Assembly: GCA_964395835.1 (NCBI GenBank)
Contig: CAYNBJ010000004.1
Location: forward strand, 1-64,000
DNA from: LLD-282 sp964395835
GTDB lineage: Bacteria > Pseudomonadota > Gammaproteobacteria > Berkiellales > Berkiellaceae
Direction of reading: 5' to 3'
DNA length: 64,000 bases
Every line of letters starts with the position of its first letter. Position 1 is the first letter of the stretch. The position numbers and the translations under genes were made by a program. Of the stretch, positions 44,240 through 53,944 are shown piece by piece. The notes below the pieces were generated by a model. The model saw nothing but the letters and a program-made list of their open reading frames with translations. It had not been told where the DNA came from and made no database searches.

Positions 44240-44727
44240 TATCGCATTCACTTTCAGGACATGATTACCTGATCTATAGTGATGGATCGTGCCTGGGAAA
44301 TCCTGGTCCTGGCGGTTGGGCCTTTATTGTTTTACATAAAAGCCATACTTGGTCTATTCTGGAAACCTTTTCCGGATCGGATCCGGACACCACAAATAAT
44401 CGAATGGAGATGATCGCAGGCCTAGAAGCGTTAAAATGGCTCTTAGAAAAAAAAATTTCACCTTGCATAATCAAAACCGACTCTCAATACCTGTGCCAAG
44501 GTATCAAAAACTGGCTTCCAAATTGGAAAAAAAGAGGCTGGAAAACAGCCCAAGGGCATCCAGTCAAAAATCAAGATTTGTGGATAGAGATCGATAGGCT
44601 ACAAAATCATACTCATGTTCAGTGGGAATGGGTCAAAGGACATAGTGTCGATCAATGGAATCAAAAAGTGGATATAGCAGCTAGAAATGCTGCATTGAAT
44701 GCAGCTGCTCAAACAAAGGAGTCCTGA
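44236..44727 (+). CDS. rnhA: Ribonuclease HI
   Basis: A 163-residue enzyme that removes RNA from RNA-DNA hybrids during replication and at R-loops. All four catalytic acidic residues are seen: YSDGSCLGNPGPGGW (first D), NNRMEMIAGLEAL (E), KTDSQYLCQGI (second D) and KVDIAARNAA (final D); the basic handle KKRGWKTAQG is present too. Start overlaps nhaD by four bases and the stop forms TGATG with dnaQ. Confidence 0.97.
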   Translation: MISHSLSGHDYLIYSDGSCLGNPGPGGWAFIVLHKSHTWSILETFSGSDPDTTNNRMEMIAGLEALKWLLEKKISPCIIKTDSQYLCQGIKNWLPNWKKRGWKTAQGHPVKNQDLWIEIDRLQNHTHVQWEWVKGHSVDQWNQKVDIAARNAALNAAAQTKES

Positions 44728-45413
44728 TGAAAAAAATTATCTTTTTTGATACAGAGACAACGGGTTTAAGCAGAGAAAAAAACAAACCTGTTTTTTGGGG
44801 TCATCGCATTGTTGAAATTGCTTTTTTAACTCTGTGTCATGATGAGCGCTTAGAACCATTTCAACAATACATCAATCCCGGGCAAGCGGTATCTGCACCT
44901 GCTCTTGCTGTTCATGGGCTCACGAATCATTTTTTAGAACAATATCATAGCTTCGAAGCATATGCAGAGAACATCATCGAAGTTTTGGCTGGGGGTACCT
45001 TAGTCGCTCATAATGCTTCTTTTGATTTAGCCTTTCTTAATTTTGAATTCGAAAAAGCAGGTTTTAAACCAGTTCTACATTACTGTAAAGAAGTTATTGA
45101 TACTCTAGAGATTGCAAGAAAGAAATATCCTGGACAAAAAAATTCACTGGATGCGCTCTGTCAAAGATTTCAAATTTCTATTGCACATAGATCGTTTCAT
45201 GGAGCCTTAAAAGATTGCTATCTTTTATCTCGCGTATACAGACACTTAGTTCAGGAACAGCGAACAATCGATTTATTTTCCGATCTCCCTGCAGAAGCAG
45301 AAGAAAAAATCCTAGTCTCATCTGAAAAGCAATTAGCTGAACAAACAAAATTCATTCTTAGTGACCAAGAAAAGGCTGCACATGAAAGCTTTATATCTCT
45401 TTATTGCTCTTAG
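44727..45413 (+). CDS. dnaQ: DNA polymerase III epsilon subunit (proofreading exonuclease)
   Basis: A 228-residue DEDDh exonuclease: FFDTETTGL (Exo I), HNASFDLAFL (Exo II) and HGALKDCYLL (Exo III with catalytic histidine). The C-terminal tail that contacts the polymerase subunit is present. It edits replication errors as part of Pol III core. It is coupled to rnhA by TGATG and its end overlaps the next gene by 32 bases. The rnhA-dnaQ pair is a gammaproteobacterial arrangement. Confidence 0.96.
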   Translation: MKKIIFFDTETTGLSREKNKPVFWGHRIVEIAFLTLCHDERLEPFQQYINPGQAVSAPALAVHGLTNHFLEQYHSFEAYAENIIEVLAGGTLVAHNASFDLAFLNFEFEKAGFKPVLHYCKEVIDTLEIARKKYPGQKNSLDALCQRFQISIAHRSFHGALKDCYLLSRVYRHLVQEQRTIDLFSDLPAEAEEKILVSSEKQLAEQTKFILSDQEKAAHESFISLYCS

Positions 45414-45873
45414 CTGTAGTGTATGGCCTGCATACAGCTCTGATATTCAGGCTCATATTTATTATTTTTCTTCTATCGCCAATTTGAAAAGAGAGCCCCT
45501 AGATGTGCCATCAAAAATTTATCCTCTTTCTTTGAAGATAAAAGAAAATATTTTTTCTGAACAAGATGGGAGATTAATAAAAAAAATCGAGCATGCGACT
45601 GAGAGCTTGTTTGAAAAAAAATGGTCATTTGTTATTCCAGACCAATCAAAAAGAAAAGCATTTTTTTCTCTAAAAAAAGAATTAGAACACAATGACAGCC
45701 TTGGGTCGCTAGAAATTATTAGCTATGCTCATAGCAAGATAACAGCATCCTTAGAAATGCATGATGAAATCTATCACTTTTTTCTGCATGATGATTTTCA
45801 ATTTAATCAGTGGATTATTTATGATCGCACAGATCGGATTATTTTGTTATACTTCGAAAAGGCTGTCAGATAA
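45382..45873 (+). CDS. Hypothetical exported protein
   Basis: A 163-residue product starting with a clear signal peptide, MKALYLFIALSCSVWPAYS followed by SD, with probable cleavage after residue 19. The mature part is charged, without cysteines, and I recognise no family. ATG 45382 follows AAAAGG at seven bases and lies within the end of dnaQ, so expression is coupled. Probably periplasmic or secreted; function unknown. Confidence 0.75.
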   Translation: MKALYLFIALSCSVWPAYSSDIQAHIYYFSSIANLKREPLDVPSKIYPLSLKIKENIFSEQDGRLIKKIEHATESLFEKKWSFVIPDQSKRKAFFSLKKELEHNDSLGSLEIISYAHSKITASLEMHDEIYHFFLHDDFQFNQWIIYDRTDRIILLYFEKAVR

Positions 45874-45882
45874 TTGTGTATC

Positions 45883-46542
45883 ATGAACAAGGCTCTTCAA
45901 CGCTTACGTCGAAAAATCCTCCCCACATATTATCAAATTGCTAAAAATCCCTGGCTCAATATTGTGTTATATATTGGCATCAAAGAATTTGCTCCGAACT
46001 TGGAATCTCAGGGAAAGATTTATTATTTTATTGATGTAAAATCTGAAAAATCTGGCGCCCCTCAGGGTGCTATCAACGTGCCTATCGAGCTAGAACCTGG
46101 ATTTCATTTGCCATTTCTCAATGAATCTTTAGATTTAATTATCTGCCATGCTGATGGAAACTTAAATGATCTGGCAACTTTAAATGCAGAATTTGAGCGT
46201 GTTTTAACATCTTATGGCAAATTAATCTGGACTTTTAATAACCCTTATCGGTGGCTTTGGAACAAAAAAAGCGAGCTCTGTGTTTTGCGCATTGAGAATC
46301 TTTTAAGTGCTCATTTTGATATCATACAAAAAGAGGCTCATTTTTATCAACGCATAAAAAATCCATTTTCACGGTACAATTTTTTTCTTCCATACGTATT
46401 AAAACTTTATTTAGAAAAATTACTCTGTCTATGCTGCCCCAAGATGACAATTATTGCTATCAAAAAAGCCGATAAGCATCGGCCTATTCCTTTATATAAA
46501 TTGATCCATGACACTGTGCCTATTGGAGCTTCTGGATCGTAG
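45883..46542 (+). CDS. YafS-like methyltransferase-family protein, SAM motif degenerate
   Basis: A 219-residue protein where gammaproteobacteria keep yafS, beside rnhA and dnaQ. The second half of the class I methyltransferase fold is visible: LPFLNESLDLIICHADG (strand 4) and EFERVLTSYGKLIWTF (strand 5). The glycine-rich SAM-binding motif expected near residue 20-30 is missing; the sequence there reads IVLYIGIKEFAPN. The protein may therefore be inactive or bind something else. ATG 45883 is preferred over TTG 45874. Its end overlaps mfd by 23 bases and holds the mfd terminator on the other strand. Confidence 0.65.
   Translation: MNKALQRLRRKILPTYYQIAKNPWLNIVLYIGIKEFAPNLESQGKIYYFIDVKSEKSGAPQGAINVPIELEPGFHLPFLNESLDLIICHADGNLNDLATLNAEFERVLTSYGKLIWTFNNPYRWLWNKKSELCVLRIENLLSAHFDIIQKEAHFYQRIKNPFSRYNFFLPYVLKLYLEKLLCLCCPKMTIIAIKKADKHRPIPLYKLIHDTVPIGASGS
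46462..46483 (-). terminator. Rho-independent terminator of mfd
   Basis: On the minus strand GCCGAT-GCTT-ATCGGC (46468-46483) is followed immediately by TTTTTT. It lies about 37 bases after the mfd stop and inside the coding region of the convergent yafS-like gene. Confidence 0.8.
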
Positions 46543-49500
46543 TTGAGAGCTGCTCTAATACGAATTCAATTTTTTCTATTCTTTTATCAATGCCCTCATC
46601 TGTATACAAAAGACTGACTCCATAAGGTCCTGCGGGTTTTGCACGAAAAATTGCATTTTGAATACATTGGATACAGGCTGTCAAGGCAGGCGAATCTAAT
46701 ATGAACCTCAACATTAAAGGACCTTTCGGATAAAAAGAAATCTCTTGAATGCCCATCTCTAAGGCAAAAATACGACAACGATGCACTGCTATCCATCTCG
46801 AAGAAAGTGCATCAGGTGTGCCAAATCGATCTTTAAATTCATCCTGTGCTGAAAAAAAGTCTTTCCATGTTTTAAAATCTGACCAAGAGCGATAAAGCAT
46901 TAATCGGATTAACGGATCTGGAATTTGGATATGACTCAAAGGCACACTCGATCCTAAATCCACTTTGATCTGATACTCTTTTTGAGCTTCTTGTGGATCT
47001 TTAAGATGGTGATGAGCATTTTTTAGGGCTTTTTGATAATACTCTAGGCCAAGAGACTGTATGTGGCCACTTTGTTTGGCACCAAGAATTTCCCCACTCC
47101 CTCGAAGTTCCATATCTTCAGTAGCAATATGGTAACCACTTCCTAAGTCTTGATAGCGACAAAGCGCTTCTAAACGCGCTACTGCTTTTACAGACAAATG
47201 CTCTTTCGGAACCGGAATAAGACAATAAGCATAGGATTGATGAGCCGATCTCCCCACACGACCTCTGAGCTGATGGAGCTGTGCAAGACCAAAATTTTGA
47301 GCATTTTCAATAATAATTGCATGAGCTCTCGGAACATCGATGCCTGTTTCAATAATTGTAGTGGAGACCAGTACATCGATTTCATGTTGATAAAACAACA
47401 TCATTTGATATTCGATATCCTGATGTGACATTTGTCCATGAACAAAAGATATTCTGGCTTTAGGGCACAAGGCACTGAGAGATTGAACTTTTCTTGCAAT
47501 CTGATCGATATCATTACACAAATAATAAACCTGCCCTGAACGAAAAAGTTCTCTCTCTATAGCCTGTTGGATAATCCCTGTATGATAAACATGCACTGAA
47601 GTGAGAATCTTTCTTCTAGCCGCTGGAGGTGTGAGCATGAGCGATAAGTCCCGAAGACCGTCGAGAGCTAATGAAAGTGTTCTAGGAATTGGCGTTGCTG
47701 TCATAGATAAAAGATGGATATGTCCTCGCACTTCTTGAATTCTTTCCTTATCTCTCACACCGAAACGATGTTCTTCATCAATAATTAAAAGTCCCAGATC
47801 TTTATATACAACTGTTTTTTCAAGGATTTTATGCGTCCCAATAATAATATCGTACTGACCGCTAGCAATTTTTTCCAAGACTTCTTTTTCTTTTTTTGTG
47901 TTTCTTGTTAATAAAGCTAAAGAAATGCCCCAATGATGCATTCTTTGTAAAAAAGTTTCATAATGCTGATGTGCTAAAATCGTTGTTGGAGCCAAAACAA
48001 GGACTTGTTTTTTATTCATAACAGAAACAAAGGCTGCTCTTAGTGCCACTTCTGTTTTACCAAAACCTACATCGCCACATAGCAAGCGATCCATTGGTTT
48101 TGACTGTGCGAGATCAAACAAAACAGCCTCAAAAGCTTCTTCTTGAGAATGTGTTGGTACAAAAGGAAATTCTTGAGAAAAAATCGCGTATTCTTGGGGA
48201 ATGTGATGTTGAAATGCAATGGAATAAGAGCGCTTTGCATACAAAGCGAGTAATTGAGCAGCATGATCTTCTACGGATTTAAGAGCTTTTTCACGTTCAC
48301 GAGACCAAGCAGATTGACCCATCTGATGCAGAACGACATCATCTTGCTCTGTACGATAGGGAGTGAGTTGATCTATTTCACTCAAAGGCAAAAAAAGCTT
48401 CGCTCCGCTGTGATACTCTAACTCAATAAACTCTTGAATTTCGTTATCAAAATTTAAAGTTTTTAGACCATGATAGCGAGCAAGCCCATGTTTCTCATAA
48501 ATCACATAGTTCACATCAGCCCATAAATCCTGGAGCATACTATCTTTTGAAAAAGATTTTTTATGCTCTGAACGATCAACGCGAGAGGGCATGGGTCTAT
48601 GCACCAAGGCATAAAACGGAATAATCGGTCTGCTACGGTAAAAAGTGATAGCCTCTAATGGCGCAACCAAAACACACGGGAGATTAGAGAGTTCAGACAT
48701 AGTCTCTACGACATCATGATACTTTAATCCAAAATCTTTTAAGCGAGACTCCAGCAAAGGCAGTTGAGCGCGAGAAGAAATTGTAAAAATGGGAGACGGA
48801 TTTGTAGAAGAAATCGCCTCAATCGCATCAGACAAAGAGAACAAATCTCTTTGTGCACAAAGGATTGCTTTCCCTGCCCAACATGCAGAGAGCTCTTGTG
48901 CGGTAGAAAAAATCGTCTCAACAGCATAAGGAGAAAAGCCCATGCTTATAGAGAATGATGCAAAGTTCTGCCTTGCCTTTTCTAAAAACTGCTCATATAA
49001 AAAAGAAGATTGGCTATGAGCCAGAATTTGGACCTCTTCATGTAAATAGTTTTGCACGGAATACAAAGGTTCTGCTTTAAAGAAAAGTGGACAAAAAAAA
49101 TCAATTCCCTGTGGCCACTGTTTACTTTGCAAGGTACGATAGAACACACTGTCACGATTAGAGAAATCCTCTCGAAATGCTTTAATCGCTTGATCATAGA
49201 TATCTTTCTGAATAGGCCAATGTTTCGACAAGCTTAAATGAAAGACATTTTTGCTCTCTAAGCTACGTTGATTTTGAGGATTAAAAGTCCGAATAGATTC
49301 CAAGATATTATCAATAATCGTTAGACGCAGAGGGTCGATATGATTCGGTAAAAAAACATCTATAATTTCTCCACGAACTGCAAACTCCTCCGGCTCAGAG
49401 ACCTGAGGAACTTGCTGATATCCAAGTAATTCCCACTGTTCTAACAGGTCTTTTCGATCAAGTCTCTGCCCAACATTCCAAGAAAGATGATGTTTTTTCA

Positions 49501-49819
49501 AAAATGCAGGACTGGGGACACGGGGAGCCAAAGCACACGGAGATGTCAAAATACAGTAAGAATCTGCCTGATCCATTTTTTGCAACACCCGATATCTTTG
49601 CTGAATCAAAGATGAATCAACAAAATGAAGATCGTAGGGCATCAGCTCCCAATCAGGGAACACATCAACTGATAAGGAAAGATTTTTTTCGAGAAAATCT
49701 TTTAAAAACATCGCCTGCTCTGTACTCGCGCAAATGACCAAGGTCTTAGCCTCTGTGCGCTTTAGAAGCTTCTCATAGACCTGCAGAAAAAAGTCACTTT
49801 CACCGATTACACCAGCCAC
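46520..49819 (-). CDS. mfd: Transcription-repair coupling factor Mfd
   Basis: A 1099-residue translocase that removes stalled RNA polymerase and recruits UvrA to lesions. It has UvrB-like domains at the N-terminus (a GEIIDVFLP stretch near residue 150), an RNA-polymerase-interaction domain (about 450-500), and the RecG-like motor with LLCGDVGFGKTEVALRAAF, the DEEH box in LLIIDEEHRFG and QLRGRVGRS. The C-terminal TRCF domain follows. Start is GTG 49817-49819, fixed by AGAGG at five bases spacing. It follows the MscS-type gene by 17 bases and ends in a clear terminator. Confidence 0.97.
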   Translation of the reverse strand: MAGVIGESDFFLQVYEKLLKRTEAKTLVICASTEQAMFLKDFLEKNLSLSVDVFPDWELMPYDLHFVDSSLIQQRYRVLQKMDQADSYCILTSPCALAPRVPSPAFLKKHHLSWNVGQRLDRKDLLEQWELLGYQQVPQVSEPEEFAVRGEIIDVFLPNHIDPLRLTIIDNILESIRTFNPQNQRSLESKNVFHLSLSKHWPIQKDIYDQAIKAFREDFSNRDSVFYRTLQSKQWPQGIDFFCPLFFKAEPLYSVQNYLHEEVQILAHSQSSFLYEQFLEKARQNFASFSISMGFSPYAVETIFSTAQELSACWAGKAILCAQRDLFSLSDAIEAISSTNPSPIFTISSRAQLPLLESRLKDFGLKYHDVVETMSELSNLPCVLVAPLEAITFYRSRPIIPFYALVHRPMPSRVDRSEHKKSFSKDSMLQDLWADVNYVIYEKHGLARYHGLKTLNFDNEIQEFIELEYHSGAKLFLPLSEIDQLTPYRTEQDDVVLHQMGQSAWSREREKALKSVEDHAAQLLALYAKRSYSIAFQHHIPQEYAIFSQEFPFVPTHSQEEAFEAVLFDLAQSKPMDRLLCGDVGFGKTEVALRAAFVSVMNKKQVLVLAPTTILAHQHYETFLQRMHHWGISLALLTRNTKKEKEVLEKIASGQYDIIIGTHKILEKTVVYKDLGLLIIDEEHRFGVRDKERIQEVRGHIHLLSMTATPIPRTLSLALDGLRDLSLMLTPPAARRKILTSVHVYHTGIIQQAIERELFRSGQVYYLCNDIDQIARKVQSLSALCPKARISFVHGQMSHQDIEYQMMLFYQHEIDVLVSTTIIETGIDVPRAHAIIIENAQNFGLAQLHQLRGRVGRSAHQSYAYCLIPVPKEHLSVKAVARLEALCRYQDLGSGYHIATEDMELRGSGEILGAKQSGHIQSLGLEYYQKALKNAHHHLKDPQEAQKEYQIKVDLGSSVPLSHIQIPDPLIRLMLYRSWSDFKTWKDFFSAQDEFKDRFGTPDALSSRWIAVHRCRIFALEMGIQEISFYPKGPLMLRFILDSPALTACIQCIQNAIFRAKPAGPYGVSLLYTDEGIDKRIEKIEFVLEQLSTTIQKLQ

Positions 49820-49836
49820 TTGTACCTCTTTGACAC

Positions 49837-50889
49837 TTAAGAATCAATATGCTCAATAAGAACCCTGGAAAGCGGAATTCCGTAAGTTGCCTCATTGTCT
49901 TTAATAATTTTTAAAATAGATAACATCACTTTTTGCTGAGCCTGCAGAAAACGCTCCCAGTCCGTGTATACCGTAAAACAACAAACCATGCATTCTACAG
50001 AAGAGTTTCCTAACTGCGTCACATGAACATAGATCGGTTTAGTCTGATCGATTTCTCCAGCCTCTTTCAGCATCTGCCGAATGCTATCAAGGATAAGAGG
50101 AATTTTTTCAGCATCCTGATAAGGGAGATGGATAAAATGCTTAATTCTGCGATTTTCCATGCGAGAAGGATTCTCAATAGGCGTTTGTGCGAAAAAGGAA
50201 TTAGGAACATACAAAGGCCGTCTTTCGAAGGTTCGAATACAAGTTAAGCGCCAACCAATACTTACCACAAATCCCTCAATCCCTTTTTCTGAACACTTGA
50301 TCCAATCACCCACTCCAAACGGCTTATCAATGAAGATCATCAGTCCACCAAAAAAGTTTGACAGCCAGTCACGAGATGCAAAACCCACTATCAAAGAGCT
50401 CGCGGCTCCAAGTGTCAGAATACCAGAGGTCTCGATTCCAAAAATGGGTAATAAGATCAGCACACAAAGAATAACCACTCCCAGTCGTGCAATTTTTGCA
50501 AAAGTCTGCACAGCGGTCACATCAAACTTTGATGCTTGTTGTAAAATCAAGTGCTCTTCAAGAGTTCCAAAAAAAACAAAAGAAGACGCTGTTAGTAAAC
50601 AAATAATACAAACTTGAATAATATCTTTTGTATAAAAAGGCGTGTAAAGCCGTAAGTCGCCAATCGTAAATTGAGAGATCAATCCTAATAAAATAAGATG
50701 GCATAGCAACTTAATAAAAGGGCCGTTACGTATAAATGATTTTGGAATGAGATCTTGCGAGTACTGAAAGCGAAGAAAAAGACGATCAATCGCTCTCAGC
50801 ACAAGCCAGTATAAAACACATAATACAGCCACAATGGCTCCATTGTGGAGACATTGTGTCAAAAAATCAGAATTTATTGAAAAACCCAT
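49837..50889 (-). CDS. MscS-family mechanosensitive channel
   Basis: A 350-residue inner-membrane protein with about four helices then the MscS core: pore helix and beta domain with GAASSLIVGFASRDWLSNFF, IFIDKPFGVGDWIK, and GFVVSIGWRLTCIRT. YVPNSFFAQTPIENPSR marks the beta-domain end. Such channels open on membrane tension and release osmolytes during hypo-osmotic shock. Longer N-terminal part than E. coli MscS (286 residues). It is the first gene of an mscS-mfd pair. Confidence 0.9.
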   Translation of the reverse strand: MGFSINSDFLTQCLHNGAIVAVLCVLYWLVLRAIDRLFLRFQYSQDLIPKSFIRNGPFIKLLCHLILLGLISQFTIGDLRLYTPFYTKDIIQVCIICLLTASSFVFFGTLEEHLILQQASKFDVTAVQTFAKIARLGVVILCVLILLPIFGIETSGILTLGAASSLIVGFASRDWLSNFFGGLMIFIDKPFGVGDWIKCSEKGIEGFVVSIGWRLTCIRTFERRPLYVPNSFFAQTPIENPSRMENRRIKHFIHLPYQDAEKIPLILDSIRQMLKEAGEIDQTKPIYVHVTQLGNSSVECMVCCFTVYTDWERFLQAQQKVMLSILKIIKDNEATYGIPLSRVLIEHIDS

Positions 50890-50975
50890 TGAAAATTAAA
50901 ACAAAAAAATATGCTTTTATTGTATCAAAAAGGATGTCCTAACTCTAGACAATCCTCTCTGTACTCTGATGGCAT

Positions 50976-53612
50976 CTATGAACTGATAGGTTCTTTTTCT
51001 TGCTGTTTCAGTCTCTGCACTGTGCCGCAGCAGCTTTTAAATTTTTGACCAGAACCGCACAAACATGGCTCATTACGCCCAGGTCGATGCGTTTCCTCTA
51101 ATCCAACTTTATATGGCTTGGAATCTCTTTGTGTTTTTGTGGGATGAGTCGCGATCGTTTGATTTTGAGTGTTCTCAACAAATCGAATTTTTAAAAAAGT
51201 ATGCATGACTTGCCGCGCATAAGATGCCATCATACGCTCAAAAAGTTGAAATGCCTCTATTTTATATTCTTGTCTTGGATCTTTTTGTGCATAGCCTCTC
51301 AAACTCACTTGTTGACGAATGCTCTCAAGCTGCGCAATATGCTCTCTCCATAGAGAGTCCAAATAACGTAATAAAAAATCTTTTTCAAAATTTGCAATTT
51401 GTTCAGCATCCAGCAACGATGTTTTTTGCTTATACCCCTGAAAAAGAAATTGCGCTTGACGCATGATATGACTACCCTGATCAGACTCCTCTACATGATC
51501 ACCCATTTCCCTTAAAGAGATCATGTAATTTTTTTCAATAAATTCAAAAAATTTTTCTTCAAGAGCATTTTCATCACTAAAACTTTCTTTTAAAGTTTTG
51601 AGCCCTTCAAAAAAATAATGTTGAATTGTTGGGTTCAAATCATGACTTTTAAGAATTTCATCTCTACAAGCATAAATCACATCTCGCTGATCATTAATCA
51701 CATTATCATCTTCTAGTGATTGTTTGCGAGCATCAAAATACAATCCTTCTTTTGCTTTTTGCAAATCTGCAATACGCTTATCCATTAACGGATCGGAAAT
51801 CGGCTCTTCATGATTGGGATGACAATATCGAATCAAATCTACAATGGACCTAGGTAGGACCTTGAGCAATTGATCGTCGAGATGAACATAAAACTGAGAA
51901 GAACCTGGATCGCCTTGTCGACCAGAGCGCCCCCTAAGCTGCAAATCAATTCGTCGTGAGTCGTTCCTTTCACACCCTAAAACTTGCAAACCACCTAGAT
52001 GACGAACCTCATCTTGCAATTCTTTCCACTCATTGAGCGATCCTTGGGGATATTGAGCTTGAAAATGCGCGTATGTCCCACCAAGAATGACATCAGTTCC
52101 CCGACCTGCCATATTGGTTGCAATCGTAACTGCGCCTTTTTTGCCAGCCTGAGCAATAATTTCAGCTTCTTGCTCATGATACTTAGCATTGAGAACAGTA
52201 TGAGGTATCTTCTGCTTGTGTAATAACAACGATAAATGCTCTGAACGATCGATTGAACGCGTCCCTACTAAAATTGGTCGCCCAACTTGATGATGCTCAA
52301 TAATTGCTTGAATTAAAGCACGCTCTTGCATCTCCTGATTCACAAAAATTAAATCTGGTTTATCTTGGCGGATCACCGGTTTATTGGAAGGAATGACAAC
52401 AACATCCAGGCCATAAATTTCATGAAACTCTCTCGCCTCTGTGTCTGCAGTTCCTGTCATACCGGCAATTTTTTTAAATTTTTTAAAAAAATTCTGATAG
52501 GTAATCGATGCAATAGTCATAGATTCTTTTTGAATTTCTACACCTTCTTTAGCTTCAAGTGCCTGATGCAGCCCCTCAGATAAACGCTGCCCTTGAGAAA
52601 GACGCCCTGTATGCTCATTGACAATCACAACTTGGCCATGAATAACAAGATAATCCTTTTCTTTATGATAAAGATATTCAGCCTTGAGTGAAATATGAAT
52701 TAAATGCATTAACTCTGCATATTGAGGATCGTATAGTGATTCCTCTGGACCAATGAGTTCTTTTTCACGACAAATTCTTTCAAGATGAATATGACCTGTC
52801 TCTGTTAAATCAAGATGTTGTGTTTTAATGTCAATATTAAAATCCCCACTGTCCGGCATCAAAGGATCGGAGACCAAGGTCAAGTGCGGAATCAACTCTC
52901 TTACCTTAGGGTACAAAGAAAGATCTTGAGCTTTAGATGCTGAGATAATCAGAGGCTTTCTGGCTTCATCAATTAAAATCGAATCAACTTCATCAATAAT
53001 AACAAAATCTAAGGATGGTAAAATCAAATCTTCGGGTCTCATCGCTGTACGATCTTCAAGATAATCGAAGCCCAAACGAGTATTCGTCACATAAACAATA
53101 TCTTTTTGATAGGATAACTTTTTTTCATTTGTAGGAGTATGATTCGTTACAATTCCAACACTTAAGCCCATCGCCTGATAGAGTGGCAAATTGAGATGAG
53201 CATCACGAGAGGCCAGATAGTCATTAACAGTCACAACAAACACTTTGTGCCCTTCTAATGATTCAAAAATAGAAGGCGCTGTTGCGACGAGTGTTTTCCC
53301 TTCCCCAGTCGCCATTTCTGCGATATGTCCGTCAGATAAAGCCATACCTCCTACGAGCTGCATATCATAGTGTTTTAAACCCAATACAAGCTCTGAATAA
53401 CGTCTAACAAAAGCAAAAACTAATGCTCTTCTTTCACGATATGCATAATCTGTACGCTTTTGTAAAAAATCTTGCCAACAATCATTCAGCTCCTGTCGAT
53501 CCATTTTTTGCAATCGTTCATAATGCGGTTGAGTGCTCTTAGTAAGAGTTTTTTTGTATTGACTAATAAGACGATCATTTTTTGAGCCAAAAATTTTGAA
53601 TAACCAATTCAT
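50976..53612 (-). CDS. secA: Protein translocase motor SecA
   Basis: An 878-residue ATPase that drives preproteins through SecYEG. The first nucleotide fold has EMATGEGKTLVATAP (Walker A), the DEVD box appears in FVIIDEVDSILIDEARKP, and GRGTDVILGG and LQLRGRSGRQGDPG mark the second fold. The C-terminal zinc motif CLCGSGQKFKSCC binds SecB and lipids. ATG 53610-53612 shares one base with the stop of the dciA-like gene (TGATG). A GTG one codon earlier is not needed. Confidence 0.98.
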   Translation of the reverse strand: MNWLFKIFGSKNDRLISQYKKTLTKSTQPHYERLQKMDRQELNDCWQDFLQKRTDYAYRERRALVFAFVRRYSELVLGLKHYDMQLVGGMALSDGHIAEMATGEGKTLVATAPSIFESLEGHKVFVVTVNDYLASRDAHLNLPLYQAMGLSVGIVTNHTPTNEKKLSYQKDIVYVTNTRLGFDYLEDRTAMRPEDLILPSLDFVIIDEVDSILIDEARKPLIISASKAQDLSLYPKVRELIPHLTLVSDPLMPDSGDFNIDIKTQHLDLTETGHIHLERICREKELIGPEESLYDPQYAELMHLIHISLKAEYLYHKEKDYLVIHGQVVIVNEHTGRLSQGQRLSEGLHQALEAKEGVEIQKESMTIASITYQNFFKKFKKIAGMTGTADTEAREFHEIYGLDVVVIPSNKPVIRQDKPDLIFVNQEMQERALIQAIIEHHQVGRPILVGTRSIDRSEHLSLLLHKQKIPHTVLNAKYHEQEAEIIAQAGKKGAVTIATNMAGRGTDVILGGTYAHFQAQYPQGSLNEWKELQDEVRHLGGLQVLGCERNDSRRIDLQLRGRSGRQGDPGSSQFYVHLDDQLLKVLPRSIVDLIRYCHPNHEEPISDPLMDKRIADLQKAKEGLYFDARKQSLEDDNVINDQRDVIYACRDEILKSHDLNPTIQHYFFEGLKTLKESFSDENALEEKFFEFIEKNYMISLREMGDHVEESDQGSHIMRQAQFLFQGYKQKTSLLDAEQIANFEKDFLLRYLDSLWREHIAQLESIRQQVSLRGYAQKDPRQEYKIEAFQLFERMMASYARQVMHTFLKIRFVENTQNQTIATHPTKTQRDSKPYKVGLEETHRPGRNEPCLCGSGQKFKSCCGTVQRLKQQEKEPISS

Positions 53613-53944
53613 CACAATCCACGATCCTTATGATATCGACTCTGCACCCAAGAAATTGTCCACTGCGAAGCTGAGGTGCCGAAATATTCTATAATCATCG
53701 ATTTTAACACAGAACGTAGAGAATTTTGAAACGAAGTCGTGCACTTCTTGAGCGCATAAATTTTTTTTCTGTCACGATCTAACGATAGAATTTCTATATC
53801 TTGCAAATGCTGATTCATCTGAGCTATTAAAGCAGCATCACTTTGCTGCATCTGATTCTTATTGCTTGTCTTTGCATGCTGATAAAGACAAGAATGATTT
53901 TCTAAGAATTCATCAATTCTATAAATTTTTTTTTCAATCGACAT
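53612..53944 (-). CDS. DciA/DUF721-like protein (by position)
   Basis: A 110-residue protein between lpxC and secA, where many gammaproteobacteria carry the DUF721 replicative-helicase operator dciA. The second half (from about residue 45, with VLKSMIIEYFGTSASQW-like helix pattern) is compatible with the KH-like domain of that family: strand, hydrophilic turn, then two helices. Sequence identity to the family is weak to my eye, so the call rests on position. ATG 53942-53944 overlaps lpxC by 11 bases and the stop is coupled to secA by TGATG. An alternative is an unrelated secA leader-type protein. Confidence 0.5.
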   Translation of the reverse strand: MSIEKKIYRIDEFLENHSCLYQHAKTSNKNQMQQSDAALIAQMNQHLQDIEILSLDRDRKKIYALKKCTTSFQNSLRSVLKSMIIEYFGTSASQWTISWVQSRYHKDRGL

